Shown one piece after another: positions 27,939 to 38,099 of a DNA stretch of 64,000 nucleotides. Position 1 is the stretch's first letter. Each line of letters begins with the position of its first letter. Both the position numbers and the translations under genes were made by a program. The stretch is from Allorhizobium borbori. Lineage in GTDB: Bacteria; Pseudomonadota; Alphaproteobacteria; Rhizobiales; Rhizobiaceae. The stretch spans positions 248,001 to 312,000 of the forward strand of contig NZ_JACIDU010000002.1 of assembly GCF_014196535.1 (NCBI RefSeq), in the 5' to 3' direction. The notes beneath the pieces are model-generated. The model saw only the letters and a program-made list of their open reading frames with translations, had not been told where the DNA came from and did not search any database.

Positions 27939-27986
27939 TCAATGTGCGCGACAGCACATTCGCATGGAAAGAACGCAACCGGACAT
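27939..27986 (-). CDS. Cys/Met-rich leader peptide of metNIQQ
   Basis: Fifteen codons read M-S-G-C-V-L-S-M-R-M-C-C-R-A-H. The peptide holds three Cys and three Met, with Met-Cys-Cys just before the end, and stops 5 bases before the competing hairpins. Ribosome stalling when cysteinyl- or methionyl-tRNA is short would let the antiterminator form. A shorter version starting at the second Met (8 codons) is equally possible. The Shine-Dalgarno is weak (AGG 4 bases before the ATG). No homologue search was possible. Confidence 0.5.
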   Translation of the reverse strand: MSGCVLSMRMCCRAH

Positions 27987-28026
27987 GAGCCTGAACCCGT
28001 CAAAAACGGCCCAACGGGCCGAAGTG

Positions 28027-28070
28027 AAAAACCATTGCGGTTTTTATCCCGGAAATAGCAGAAATTTCCG
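28027..28070. promoter_or_regulatory. Two inverted repeats upstream of the met leader
   Basis: AAAAACC-ATTGC-GGTTTTT (28027-28045) and CGGAAAT-N7-ATTTCCG (28050-28070) lie between the beta-glucosidase stop and the leader. The first could be a weak terminator; the second looks like an operator. No clear -35/-10 pair was found here. The rest of the 300-bp gap holds nothing else recognisable. Confidence 0.35.
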
Positions 28071-28127
28071 AGATAGAATTTTCCAATATCATGGTCGTTT
28101 GAGGAAATTCAATCCCCACCCACCATT

Positions 28128-29501
28128 TCAACCTGCTTTGTGATTACCGCGTGGAAAGGCGCCTGCGAGTTCGCGATACCACTTGCCGCTCTTCTTGACG
28201 GTACGGACCTGCGTTTCGTAATCGACATGGACGAGACCGAAGCGCATGCGATAGCCTTCCGCCCATTCGAAATTGTCCATCAGGCTCCAGGCAAAGTAGC
28301 CATGCAGCGGATAGCCCTTCGTTATGGCGTCGGCGGCGGCATCGAGATGCTGGGCGTAATAATCGAGACGGGGCTGGTCATCCACCTCGCCGCCTTCGAC
28401 CTCCATGTTGTAGCAGGCGCCGTTCTCCGTGATATAGCAGGGCGGCAGATCGTAACGGGCATAAAGCTCGCCGATCAGGTCAGGCAACGCCTGCGGAAAA
28501 ACCTCCCAGCCGATGTCGGTGATGACATCTGAGACGAAAGGTGCGCCCTGCACCGCCGGGAAAACCGCATCGGGCGCCGGATCGTCCTTGACCCGCATCG
28601 GCGTGTAATAGTTCAGGCCCCACCAGTCCATTTTCTGACTGATGGCCGCCATGTCGCCAACCTCGATCTTCGGCATGCGATCCCCAAGGGCCGCCATGAA
28701 ATCTTCAGGATAGGCACCGTTGATACAGGGCCCGAAGAACACGCCGTTATGGAAGGAAAGCGCGCGTTCCGCGGCAGCCCTGTCGGCATCGCTTTCGCTG
28801 TCCGGGACGATACGGTGCGCGTTCAGCACGATGCCCGCCGGCACGTTCGGCGCTTCCGAACGGATGGCGTCCATGCCAAGCCCATGGGCCAGATTGGTGT
28901 AATGCAGCGCATGAAGCGCCGCATCCAGATTGCGCTCTCCCGGCGCATGAACACCATAGAGATGGCTGAGCCAGACCGAGCACCACGGTTCGTTGAAGGT
29001 GGCGACGGAATCCAGCCGGTCCCCGAGGCGCGCCATGACCGTGCGTGCATAGCGCTGGAAAGCATAGGCCGTGGAACGCGCTGTCCAGCCGCCATCGCCG
29101 GCCAGAAGCAGCGGCAGATCCCAATGATAGAGCGTGGCGAAGGTCTTGATGCCGCGTGCCTTGCAGCCATCGACCAATCGGTCGTAGAAATCGAGCCCCT
29201 TCTCGTTGAGCGGGCCCGTGCCATCGGGAAAGATGCGAGGCCAGGCGATGGAGAAGCGGTAGGCCGAAACGCCCATGTCTCGGATGAGATCGAGATCGTC
29301 GTCCAGACGATTGTAGTGATCGCAGGCGACGTCGCCGTTGTGACGTCCGAACACGCGACCCGGCATGTTGGCGAACGCGTCCCAGATGGAAGGCTTTCGC
29401 CCGTCGGTGCGCGAAGCGCCCTCGATCTGGAAGGCGGCGGTCGCCACGCCGAAGACGAAATCACCGGGAAAGCGGTCTGCCAGCTTCTGGGGATCGATCA
29501 T
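28128..29501 (-). CDS. GH1 beta-glucosidase
   Basis: The 457-residue protein is a complete glycoside hydrolase family 1 enzyme. It has FVFGVATAAFQIEGA at the N-terminus, the acid/base Glu in TFNEPW, the nucleophile Glu in YITENGA and the substrate-site Trp/Glu stretch WSLMDNFEWAEGY near the C-terminus. It hydrolyses beta-glucosides or related disaccharides in the cytosol. The ATG at 29501 has AGAGGTG upstream. Two LacI-type half-palindromes lie immediately upstream, but no sugar transporter or regulator sits next to it, so its control is from elsewhere. Confidence 0.93.
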   Translation of the reverse strand: MIDPQKLADRFPGDFVFGVATAAFQIEGASRTDGRKPSIWDAFANMPGRVFGRHNGDVACDHYNRLDDDLDLIRDMGVSAYRFSIAWPRIFPDGTGPLNEKGLDFYDRLVDGCKARGIKTFATLYHWDLPLLLAGDGGWTARSTAYAFQRYARTVMARLGDRLDSVATFNEPWCSVWLSHLYGVHAPGERNLDAALHALHYTNLAHGLGMDAIRSEAPNVPAGIVLNAHRIVPDSESDADRAAAERALSFHNGVFFGPCINGAYPEDFMAALGDRMPKIEVGDMAAISQKMDWWGLNYYTPMRVKDDPAPDAVFPAVQGAPFVSDVITDIGWEVFPQALPDLIGELYARYDLPPCYITENGACYNMEVEGGEVDDQPRLDYYAQHLDAAADAITKGYPLHGYFAWSLMDNFEWAEGYRMRFGLVHVDYETQVRTVKKSGKWYRELAGAFPRGNHKAG

Positions 29502-29513
29502 GACTTCACCTCT

Positions 29514-29547
29514 CAAAACGTTTGCGGAACTCACTACAACGTTTCAG
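29514..29547 (-). promoter_or_regulatory. Two LacI-type operator-like sites upstream of the GH1 gene
   Basis: CAAAACGTTTG (29514-29524) and ACAACGTTTCAG (29536-29547) both carry the AACGTT core with central CG that is typical of LacI-family operators. Their centres are 21 bp apart, two helical turns. Confidence 0.5.
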
Positions 29548-29601
29548 ATCGCAAATCCACCGGCTAACCCGTGGATTCTGGCGGGAGGTGAAGGCATGTC
29601 C

Positions 29602-31179
29602 TCAGTGGGCGTCGGCAGTAACTTTTCGTGCGCCGGGACGCTGCACCATCATCGTCAGTGCCGAAAGGCCGATGAACAGGAAGGTGAGCAGCAGGAACAC
29701 ATCGCCGAAGGCCATGATGGTGGATTGCTGGCCGACAATGCCGGATAGCTTCTTGACGGCAATCGCTGCACCATCGAGTCCGTAGCCGTTGTAGGTGGCG
29801 GTCACGTTGGCCATCCAGTCGAGCGCTTCCGGATTGCTCCAGTCGATCCGCTCGGCCAGCCGCATGTGATGCTCGTCGGTACGGGTGGACAGGATGGTGT
29901 TGATGATGGCAAGCCCCACCGCCCCGCCGAGATTGCGGGTGAGGTTATAGAGGCCAGACGCATTCTTCATGCGCTCGGGCGGCAGCGTGCCGAGCGCGAT
30001 GTTGTTGATCGGAACCATCAGCATCATCAGGCAGGTACCGCGCAGGATCTGCGGCCAGAGCAATTCGTAAAAATCCCAGTCGGCGGTAATGCCGGTGACC
30101 ATCCATGTGCCGGCGGCAAAGCCGGCAAAGCCGATCAGCATCATGACGCGCGGATCGAGGCTGCTCGCCATTTTGCCAGCCACCGGCGCCATGAAGAACA
30201 TGGAAAGACCGGAGACAAACATGGTCTCGCCGATCATGAGGGAATCGTAGCCGCGAATGCGCGCGAGATAGAGCGGGTAGAGATAGGTCAGCCCGTAGAG
30301 ACCGATGCCCATGACGAAGGAAAACAACGAGCCGATGGCGAAGTTGCGGTTGGAGAAGGCACGGAGATCAACCACCGGCAGTTCGGCCCTGAAGGCGCGC
30401 CAGAAAAAGACCAGACCGCCAATGAGCATGATGACGGTACCGATGACGATCTTTTCGTCCTGGAACCAGTCCTTGTTGTTCCCCTCCTCCAGCACATATT
30501 CCAGCGTGCCGAGGAAGACAGCCATCGAGGCGAGCCCCCACCAGTCGAACTTCTTCAGCAACCCTTTTTCCGGCTTGTCGAAGTCGATGAGCGTCCAGGT
30601 CAGCACCGTAACGATAATGCCGGGAATGACGTTGACGAGGAACAGCCAGTGCCAGGAAAAGGCATGGCTGAGATAGCCGCCGATGGTCGGCCCGATGGTG
30701 GGCGCCAGTGTCGCGACAAGACCGATCATCGGTGAGACGACATTGCGCTTGGAGGGCGGGAAGATGGTGAAGGCCGCCGCGAACACCGAGGGAATCATGC
30801 CACCGCCAATGAAACCTTGCAGGGCGCGGTAAACGATCATCTGTTCGATATTCGCGGCGGTGGCAGCCAGCGCACTGGCAAGCGTGAAGCCAGCCGCCGA
30901 AACGGCAAAGAGGACGCGCGTTGAAAGAATGCGCGCCAGCACGCCGGAAAGCGGGATCATGATGACCTCCGCAATCAGATAGGCCGTCTGCACCCAGGCA
31001 ATTTCCTCGGAACTGGCCGAAAGCCCGGCCTGGATTTCCGACAGCGAGGCCGAGACGATCTGGATATCGAGGATGGCCATGAACATGCCGAACACCATCG
31101 CGAAGAACGCGATGACGCGGCGCGGGTCCATATGGTCGCTGGCAGGTGTCGGGGCGGATGCGGCAGCGCTGGCGCTCAT
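29602..31179 (-). CDS. emrB: EmrB/QacA-type multidrug efflux permease (MFS, 14 TMS)
   Basis: The 525-residue protein has 14 predicted membrane segments and the DHA2 family motifs, including D-I-Q-I-V near the first segment, the W-V-Q-T-A-Y-L-I-A-E segment and the motif C region near residue 155 (GPTIGGYL). It exports hydrophobic drugs using the proton gradient and works with a membrane fusion protein and outer membrane channel. It lies 12 bases downstream of emrA. No outer membrane factor gene is nearby. Confidence 0.9.
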   Translation of the reverse strand: MSASAAASAPTPASDHMDPRRVIAFFAMVFGMFMAILDIQIVSASLSEIQAGLSASSEEIAWVQTAYLIAEVIMIPLSGVLARILSTRVLFAVSAAGFTLASALAATAANIEQMIVYRALQGFIGGGMIPSVFAAAFTIFPPSKRNVVSPMIGLVATLAPTIGPTIGGYLSHAFSWHWLFLVNVIPGIIVTVLTWTLIDFDKPEKGLLKKFDWWGLASMAVFLGTLEYVLEEGNNKDWFQDEKIVIGTVIMLIGGLVFFWRAFRAELPVVDLRAFSNRNFAIGSLFSFVMGIGLYGLTYLYPLYLARIRGYDSLMIGETMFVSGLSMFFMAPVAGKMASSLDPRVMMLIGFAGFAAGTWMVTGITADWDFYELLWPQILRGTCLMMLMVPINNIALGTLPPERMKNASGLYNLTRNLGGAVGLAIINTILSTRTDEHHMRLAERIDWSNPEALDWMANVTATYNGYGLDGAAIAVKKLSGIVGQQSTIMAFGDVFLLLTFLFIGLSALTMMVQRPGARKVTADAH

Positions 31180-31191
31180 GGCACTGTATCC

Positions 31192-32304
31192 TTACTGCGC
31201 GGCAGCGACTTTCGACGGGGCCGTGCGCGTGTCGACATCGACCACCGTGGACAGGCCGGCGCGCAGCCAGCCCTCACCCAGCGCCTCCTTCGGAAGCGCG
31301 ATACGAACGGGAACGCGCTGGACGATCTTGGTGAAATTGCCCGTGGCATTTTCCGCCGGTAGCATGGAGAACACCGAACCGGATGCCGGCGAGATGGATT
31401 CCACCGTGCCCTCCAGTTCACGCCCCTTGGCGGCATCGACGGTGATGCGAACCTTGGAGCCCGGCACGATATGCTCGATCTGCGTTTCCTTGAAATTGGC
31501 GTCGATATAGAGCGCATCGCTCGGCACCAGCGCGGCCAGCCGCTTGCCCACCGTCACGTAATCGCCGGTCTGCACCGCGAAATTGCCGGCGATGCCGTCA
31601 TAGGGAGCGCGCAGCACGGTGAATTCCAGATCGCGGGTCGCCTTTTCCAGGCTGATGTTGAGCGTTGCCAGCGTGCTGGCGGCCTCCTTCCGCTGGGTTT
31701 CCAGCAGACGGATATTGGCATCGGCTGCGGCGACGGCAGCCCCGCCGGCAGCCAGATTGGCCGCGGCCTGGTCGAAGGCGATGCGGGCATTGTCACGCGA
31801 GGCCGTGGTGCCGACATCCTTTTCCTGCAGGGCCTCGGCCCGGTCACGATTGATGACGGCGCCGCGAAGGGCCGCTTCAAGCGCCACCTTCTGGGCATTC
31901 GCCTGCTCAAGCGCGGCCTTCGCGCCAACGATCTGAGCATCGATCCGGTCAAGCGAGAGTTCTTCCGTGGCGATCGCGGCTTCCGCCTGACGGACGGCGA
32001 GACGATAATCACCGTCATCCAGCGTCACCAAGGGATCGCCCGCCTTCACAAACTGGTTTTCAGTGGCATTCACCTTGGCGATGTAACCGGAAATCTTCGG
32101 TGCGATCACGGCAATATCGCCGGAGACATACGCATCATCGGTCGAAACGAGGAAGCGCCCGTCCTTCCACCAGCCATAGCCATACCAGCCACCAAGACCG
32201 ACAAAACCGGCCAGCAGCAGAACCACAATCGGCTTCGGGCCCTTGCGTGCCTTGCCAGCCGTAGCCTCGACGCCAGGCGCCACCTTTTCCGCGACATCCG
32301 CCAT
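31192..32304 (-). CDS. emrA: EmrA-type membrane fusion protein (HlyD family)
   Basis: The 370-residue protein has one N-terminal membrane segment (about 28-46), a barrel-sandwich (biotinyl-lipoyl) domain split by a long alpha-helical hairpin (about 95-215, Ala/Glu/Lys rich) and a beta-barrel near the C-terminus. It links the inner membrane pump to an outer membrane channel. It heads the emrAB operon and faces a divergent TetR gene across a 138-bp region with two palindromes. Confidence 0.9.
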   Translation of the reverse strand: MADVAEKVAPGVEATAGKARKGPKPIVVLLLAGFVGLGGWYGYGWWKDGRFLVSTDDAYVSGDIAVIAPKISGYIAKVNATENQFVKAGDPLVTLDDGDYRLAVRQAEAAIATEELSLDRIDAQIVGAKAALEQANAQKVALEAALRGAVINRDRAEALQEKDVGTTASRDNARIAFDQAAANLAAGGAAVAAADANIRLLETQRKEAASTLATLNISLEKATRDLEFTVLRAPYDGIAGNFAVQTGDYVTVGKRLAALVPSDALYIDANFKETQIEHIVPGSKVRITVDAAKGRELEGTVESISPASGSVFSMLPAENATGNFTKIVQRVPVRIALPKEALGEGWLRAGLSTVVDVDTRTAPSKVAAAQ

Positions 32305-32336
32305 GTCATTACACCGTAAACTGAATTGATTGAACT

Positions 32337-32350
32337 GAACCGTTCGGTTC
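32337..32350. promoter_or_regulatory. TetR-type operator 1
   Basis: The perfect inverted repeat GAACCG-TT-CGGTTC lies 33 bases upstream of emrA. It shares the outer GAAC/GTTC and CGGTTC with the second site, 62 bp away centre to centre. Confidence 0.6.
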
Positions 32351-32393
32351 GATTAACGTTGACATAGAGCGTTTCCTGACGCATATCAAGTCC

Positions 32394-32417
32394 AAATCGA
32401 ACTGAACGGTTCGATTT
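32394..32417. promoter_or_regulatory. TetR-type operator 2
   Basis: A perfect 9-bp inverted repeat (AAATCGAAC/GTTCGATTT, 6-base spacer) lies 26 bases upstream of the TetR ATG. It is well placed to block both divergent promoters together with site 1. Confidence 0.65.
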
Positions 32418-32442
32418 ACCGGCAACGAACACGGACACGGCG

Positions 32443-33123
32443 ATGAGCGGCGAAGATACAGTGCAGACGGAAGGGACGGACACAGCTCCGGCCCATGGCA
32501 GCCGTTTTGCCGCCGGCGAAGACCCGGCAAAACGCGAACAGATACTCGACGGTGCCCGCAAGGTGTTCATGGCGCAGGGTTTCGACGCCGCCTCGATGAA
32601 CGACATCGTGCGTGAAGCCGGCGTCTCCAAAGGCACGGTCTACGTCTACTTCGAGAACAAGGAGCAGCTTTTCGCCGCCCTGATCGCCCGCGAGCGCGAC
32701 CGCTTCGCCAACGAAATGCGCTCCACGATCGCCCAATACGACACGATCGAGCAGGCCCTGACCCAATATGGCCGGGCGCTGGCCCGACATATGTGTTCCA
32801 CCTCCACCATCTGCGCCATGCGCAACGTCATCGCCGTGGCCGAACGGATGCCGGGCCTCACGCGCGGCTTCTTCCGCTCTGCCCCCGCCAATATCCGCAC
32901 GGTCCTCAAGGAGTGGATCGACCGCGAAGTGGACAATGGCCGCCTCGCCATTGCCGATACGGATCTGGCCGCCCGCCAGTTTATCGAATTGTGCAGCGGC
33001 ACCTTCTTCAAATTCCGCATCTTCGGAGAGATGACGGAGGCTCCGCCGGAGGAAGAAATCGCCCATGTGGTGGACGAAGCCGTGCTGATGTTCATGGCCC
33101 GCTACGGGCTGAAACGCCCCTGA
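32443..33123 (+). CDS. TetR-family repressor of the emrAB operon
   Basis: The 226-residue protein has about 25 extra residues, then a TetR helix-turn-helix (KREQILDGARKVFMAQGFDAASMNDIVREAGVSKGTVYVYF, split over residues 28-68) and a C-terminal AefR-like ligand domain. It is divergent from emrAB with two palindromic sites between them, so it is most likely the local repressor, released by a pump substrate. Control of emrAB is inference from this layout. Confidence 0.88.
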   Translation: MSGEDTVQTEGTDTAPAHGSRFAAGEDPAKREQILDGARKVFMAQGFDAASMNDIVREAGVSKGTVYVYFENKEQLFAALIARERDRFANEMRSTIAQYDTIEQALTQYGRALARHMCSTSTICAMRNVIAVAERMPGLTRGFFRSAPANIRTVLKEWIDREVDNGRLAIADTDLAARQFIELCSGTFFKFRIFGEMTEAPPEEEIAHVVDEAVLMFMARYGLKRP

Positions 33124-33228
33124 GACGTTCATTCCCGATAAACTTAGCGTGAACGCCTTGCAGCCTTCACGCGGCTTCATAGATGTGGAGGGTCAGGAAC
33201 ACACGACAAGGAAGGTTTTCCTCCCCCT

Positions 33229-33978
33229 ATGCAGGACATTTTGCCTCTGCTTCAAGACCCGGCCGCCTGGATCGCACTCGTGACCCTCGTGGTCATGGAA
33301 GTCGTCCTCGGTATCGACAACCTCATTTTCATCTCGATCCTCACCAACAAGCTGCCGCCCGAACACCGGGAAAAGGCGCGCAAGATCGGCATCGGTCTGG
33401 CGCTCGTCATGCGCCTGGCGCTGCTTGGCACCGTCGCCTGGATCGTGAAGCTTACCGCACCGGTCTTCTCCATCTTCGATCATCCCTTCTCCTGGAAGGA
33501 CATCATTCTGATCGCCGGTGGTCTCTTCCTCGTCTGGAAGGCGACGAAGGAAATCCACCACAATGTCGACCCCACCGACCACAAGGAAGACATGGTGGGC
33601 GGCACAGCCACAACGACCTTCGCCGCCGCCATCGGCCAGATTCTTCTGCTCGACCTCGTTTTCTCGGTCGACAGCATCATCACCGCCGTCGGTATGACAC
33701 CGCATCTGCCGATCATGGTGGTCGCCGTGGTGGCCGCCGTCACCGTCATGCTGGTCGCCGCCACGCCGCTCGCCAACTTCATCGAGCGCAACCCGACCAT
33801 CGTCATGCTGGCGCTCGCCTTCCTGCTCATGATCGGCACGACGCTGATCGCCGAAGGCATGGGCTTCCATGTGCCGAAGGGCTATGTCTACGCCGCCATG
33901 GCCTTCTCGGCGCTGGTCGAGGTGCTGAACATGCTCTCGCGCAACCGCCGCCAGCGGGCCCACGACGCAAAGCATTGA
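33229..33978 (+). CDS. TerC-family membrane protein
   Basis: The 249-residue protein has about seven membrane segments and the TerC signatures [17 protein letters not shown] near the N-terminus and [15 protein letters not shown] near residue 145, each with an Asp in the membrane. TerC/Alx/MeeY members are tied to Mn2+ export or to metallation of exported proteins. I looked for the Mn-sensing yybP-ykoY RNA in the 105-base upstream gap and do not see it. It is followed by a clear terminator. Confidence 0.88.
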   Translation: MQDILPLLQDPAAWIALVTLVVMEVVLGIDNLIFISILTNKLPPEHREKARKIGIGLALVMRLALLGTVAWIVKLTAPVFSIFDHPFSWKDIILIAGGLFLVWKATKEIHHNVDPTDHKEDMVGGTATTTFAAAIGQILLLDLVFSVDSIITAVGMTPHLPIMVVAVVAAVTVMLVAATPLANFIERNPTIVMLALAFLLMIGTTLIAEGMGFHVPKGYVYAAMAFSALVEVLNMLSRNRRQRAHDAKH

Positions 33979-33993
33979 GGCCCAAACACCACG

Positions 33994-34028
33994 ACCGCCC
34001 GCGACGCACCGTTGCGGGCGGTATTTTT
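33994..34028 (+). terminator. Terminator of the terC-like gene
   Basis: The 9-bp stem ACCGCCCGC/GCGGGCGGT with an 11-base loop is followed by ATTTTTG. Confidence 0.8.
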
Positions 34029-34103
34029 GACGGCAACGCTGCTTGATTTTGCCGTCTGGCGGCTCACATCAACCTTGTACCAACAAAAGACAGGGAGAGT
34101 CCC

Positions 34104-34286
34104 ATGCACCATCTGCCGATCCCCATCGAGGAAGCCCTCTCCCGCTACGCCGTCGCCGAGGGGCTTTCCCGCGAGGAAGCCATGGAACGCATTCTGCGGA
34201 ACTGGTTGACGAACCACGGCTTCCTTCATGCCGAGCAAACAGAAATCCAGCACCCCGAAGACCTGAACGCCAGTAACGACGACTGA
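34104..34286 (+). CDS. Small hypothetical protein (60 aa)
   Basis: The 60-codon frame has a good ribosome-binding site (AGGGAGAG, 6 bases) and an amphipathic helical segment LSREEAMERILRNWL that resembles the second half of a ribbon-helix-helix fold, followed by an acidic tail. I do not recognise it. It lies between terminators, so it has its own unit; a GC hairpin (GCGCCGA/TCGGCGC, 34299-34315) follows the stop. Confidence 0.6.
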   Translation: MHHLPIPIEEALSRYAVAEGLSREEAMERILRNWLTNHGFLHAEQTEIQHPEDLNASNDD

Positions 34287-34343
34287 GCGACACTGGACGC
34301 GCCGAGCATCGGCGCGACAAGGCGGGCAAACGCACGGTTTTTC

Positions 34344-34372
34344 TTGACCTGAGGAAATGGATGTGGCCTAAG
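34344..34372 (+). promoter_or_regulatory. Putative gltX promoter
   Basis: TTGACC (34344-34349) and CCTAAG (34367-34372) are 17 bases apart and about 115 bases before the gltX ATG. Confidence 0.35.
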
Positions 34373-34486
34373 CCTTGGCTTTAAGAATGGCCGTTTCAGC
34401 GGCGGGTGACGCATGCCCGCATACGGCCTTTTCACCCGCAAAGGTCCCGGATGGCTTCGGGATCACATCATGGATCGAGACTTCTG

Positions 34487-35941
34487 ATGACCACCTCCGG
34501 CGTTCGCGTCCGCATTGCCCCCTCCCCGACCGGCGAGCCACATGTCGGCACCGTCTATATCGCGCTGTTCAACTATCTCTTCGCCAAGAAAATGGGCGGT
34601 GAGTTCATCCTGCGCATCGAGGATACCGATGCCACGCGTTCGACGCCGGAATTCGAGCAGAAGGTGCTCGACGCATTGCGCTGGGCCGGTCTTGACTGGA
34701 AGGAAGGCCCGGATGTCGGCGGCCCCTACGGTCCTTATCGCCAGTCTGAGCGCAAGGACCTCTACCGTCCTTTCGTGGAAAAGATGGTCGGTGAAGGCAA
34801 TGCCTTCCGCTGCTTCTGCACGCCTGAACGCCTGGAACAGATGCGTGAAGCCCAGCGCGCCGCCGGCAAGCCGCCGGGCTATGACGGCCACTGCCTGCAC
34901 CTGAAGGCCGAGGAAGTGACTGCCCGCGTTGCCGCCGGCGAGCCGCATGTCGTGCGACTGAAGATCCCGACCGAAGGCGCCTGCGAATTCAACGACGGCG
35001 TTTACGGCGATGTGTCGATCCCGTGGGACAGCGTCGACATGCAGGTTCTGCTCAAGGCCGACGGCATGCCGACCTACCACATGGCCAATGTCGTCGACGA
35101 CCACCTGATGAAGATCACCCACGTCGCACGCGGCGAGGAGTGGCTGGCCTCGGTGCCGAAGCACATCCTCATCTACAGGTATCTCGGCCTTGAGCCGCCG
35201 AAGTTCATGCACCTGTCGCTGATGCGCAACGCCGACAAGTCCAAGCTGTCGAAACGCAAGAATCCGACCTCGATTTCCTACTATTCCGCGCTCGGCTACC
35301 TGCCGGAAGCGCTGATGAACTTCCTCGGCCTGTTCTTCATCCAGATCGCCGAGGGCGAGGAACTGCTGACCATGGACGAGCTGGCGGAAAAGTTCGACCC
35401 CGACCACCTCAACAAGGCAGGCGCAATCTTCGACATTCAGAAGCTCGACTGGCTGAACGGTCGCTGGCTGCGCGAGAAGCTGACGCCGGAAGAGTTCCTC
35501 GACCGCATCTTCGTCTGGTCGTCGGAAAACGATCGCCTGACGGAAGGTCTGAAGCTTGCCCAGAGCCGCATTTCCAAGCTCGGCGAACTGCCGCAGCTCG
35601 CCGGCTTTCTGCTGGCGAATGAAGTGGGCGTCAAACCCGAGAGTTTCGCGGGCCTGAAAACGAGCCCGGCCGAAACGCTGGAAATCCTGCAGACCGCCGC
35701 CGCCGATCTCGAGAAGATCCTCGAATGGAACGTCGAAACCATCGACGCGGAACTGCGCGCCATTTCCGACCGCCTCGGCAAGAAGCTGCGCGTCGTCACC
35801 CCGCCGCTCTTCATCGCCGTTTCCGGCACCTCCCGCTCGCTGCCGCTGTTTGACAGCATGGCGCTGCTTGGCCGTTCCGTGGTGCGCCAGCGCCTCAAGG
35901 TCGCAGCACAGGCCGCCGCCCAGCTCGTCGGCTCGAACTGA
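34487..35941 (+). CDS. gltX: Glutamyl-tRNA synthetase
   Basis: The 484-residue class I synthetase has the HIGH-equivalent PSPTGEPHVGT near the N-terminus and the KMSKS-equivalent KLSKRK near residue 260. It charges tRNA-Glu (and in many alphaproteobacteria also tRNA-Gln, with amidation by GatCAB). I start it at ATG 34487 because homologues begin right before VRVRIAPSPTG; the frame stays open 27 codons further upstream. It is followed after 21 bases by lysS, and the two probably form an operon. Confidence 0.95.
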   Translation: MTTSGVRVRIAPSPTGEPHVGTVYIALFNYLFAKKMGGEFILRIEDTDATRSTPEFEQKVLDALRWAGLDWKEGPDVGGPYGPYRQSERKDLYRPFVEKMVGEGNAFRCFCTPERLEQMREAQRAAGKPPGYDGHCLHLKAEEVTARVAAGEPHVVRLKIPTEGACEFNDGVYGDVSIPWDSVDMQVLLKADGMPTYHMANVVDDHLMKITHVARGEEWLASVPKHILIYRYLGLEPPKFMHLSLMRNADKSKLSKRKNPTSISYYSALGYLPEALMNFLGLFFIQIAEGEELLTMDELAEKFDPDHLNKAGAIFDIQKLDWLNGRWLREKLTPEEFLDRIFVWSSENDRLTEGLKLAQSRISKLGELPQLAGFLLANEVGVKPESFAGLKTSPAETLEILQTAAADLEKILEWNVETIDAELRAISDRLGKKLRVVTPPLFIAVSGTSRSLPLFDSMALLGRSVVRQRLKVAAQAAAQLVGSN

Positions 35942-35962
35942 GATCAGGACAAGACAAGAACA

Positions 35963-37456
<1,494 letters not shown>

Positions 37457-37480
37457 GCGCCGGAACGCGACAATCCATCG

Positions 37481-37508
37481 AAGGCGGGGATCAAACCCCG
37501 CCTTTTTT
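37481..37508. terminator. Terminator after lysS
   Basis: The stem AAGGCGGGG/CCCCGCCTT with loop ATCAAA is followed by T residues. It also faces the convergent PhnB-like gene. Confidence 0.85.
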
Positions 37509-37528
37509 CATGTCCAAATCCAGATACA

Positions 37529-38002
37529 TCAGCCGCGCCGGGCCTTCTCGATCGTGGCGACGTCGATCTTCTTCATCGTCATCATCGCCTCGAAGGCGCG
37601 CTTGGCTTCCGCCCCACCCACAGCCAGCGCGTCGGTCAGCACCCGCGGCGTGATCTGCCAGGAAATGCCCCACTTGTCGCGGCACCAGCCGCATTCGCTT
37701 TCCTCGCCGCCATGGCCGACAATGGCATTCCAGTAACGGTCGGTTTCCTCCTGATCCTCAGTGGCGATCTGGAAGGAAAAGGCCTCGCTATGCTTGAAGA
37801 CCGGTCCGCCATTGAGACCAATGCAGGCAACGCCCGCCACCGTGAAGTGAACCACCAGCACATCGCCGTCGCGCCCGGAAGGGTAATCACCCGGCGCACG
37901 ATGCACCGCCTGAACGGCACTGTCGGGAAACACGCTGGCATAGAAACGCGCCGCTTCCTCGGCATCCTTGTCATACCACAGGCAAATCGTATTCCTGGCC
38001 AT
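37529..38002 (-). CDS. PhnB-like VOC-superfamily protein
   Basis: The 157-residue protein belongs to the PhnB/3-demethylubiquinone-methyltransferase-like branch of the glyoxalase (VOC) fold: ICLWYDKDAEEAARFYASVFP at the start, FSFQIATEDQEETDRYWNAI and GWCRDKWGISWQITP in the middle. No reaction is established for this branch. The ATG at 38002 has GGGAGGAG 7 bases upstream; the open frame extends far upstream but does not look coding. Confidence 0.82.
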   Translation of the reverse strand: MARNTICLWYDKDAEEAARFYASVFPDSAVQAVHRAPGDYPSGRDGDVLVVHFTVAGVACIGLNGGPVFKHSEAFSFQIATEDQEETDRYWNAIVGHGGEESECGWCRDKWGISWQITPRVLTDALAVGGAEAKRAFEAMMTMKKIDVATIEKARRG

Positions 38003-38099
38003 CTCCGGCTCCTCCCGCTGTCGCTGCATGCCAAATGCACGAAGGCCGACGACGTTCCCGCCATCGGCCCGAAAGTTGACAGTGGCCCGGAGCCGTCGC

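Noticed and set aside
27832-28127. SAM-II riboswitch upstream of metN
   Set aside because: No SAM-II pseudoknot pattern could be recognised; the region reads better as a leader peptide with attenuator.
33124-33228. yybP-ykoY Mn riboswitch upstream of the TerC-like gene
   Set aside because: The gap is only 105 bases, and the conserved loop sequences of this riboswitch are not visible.
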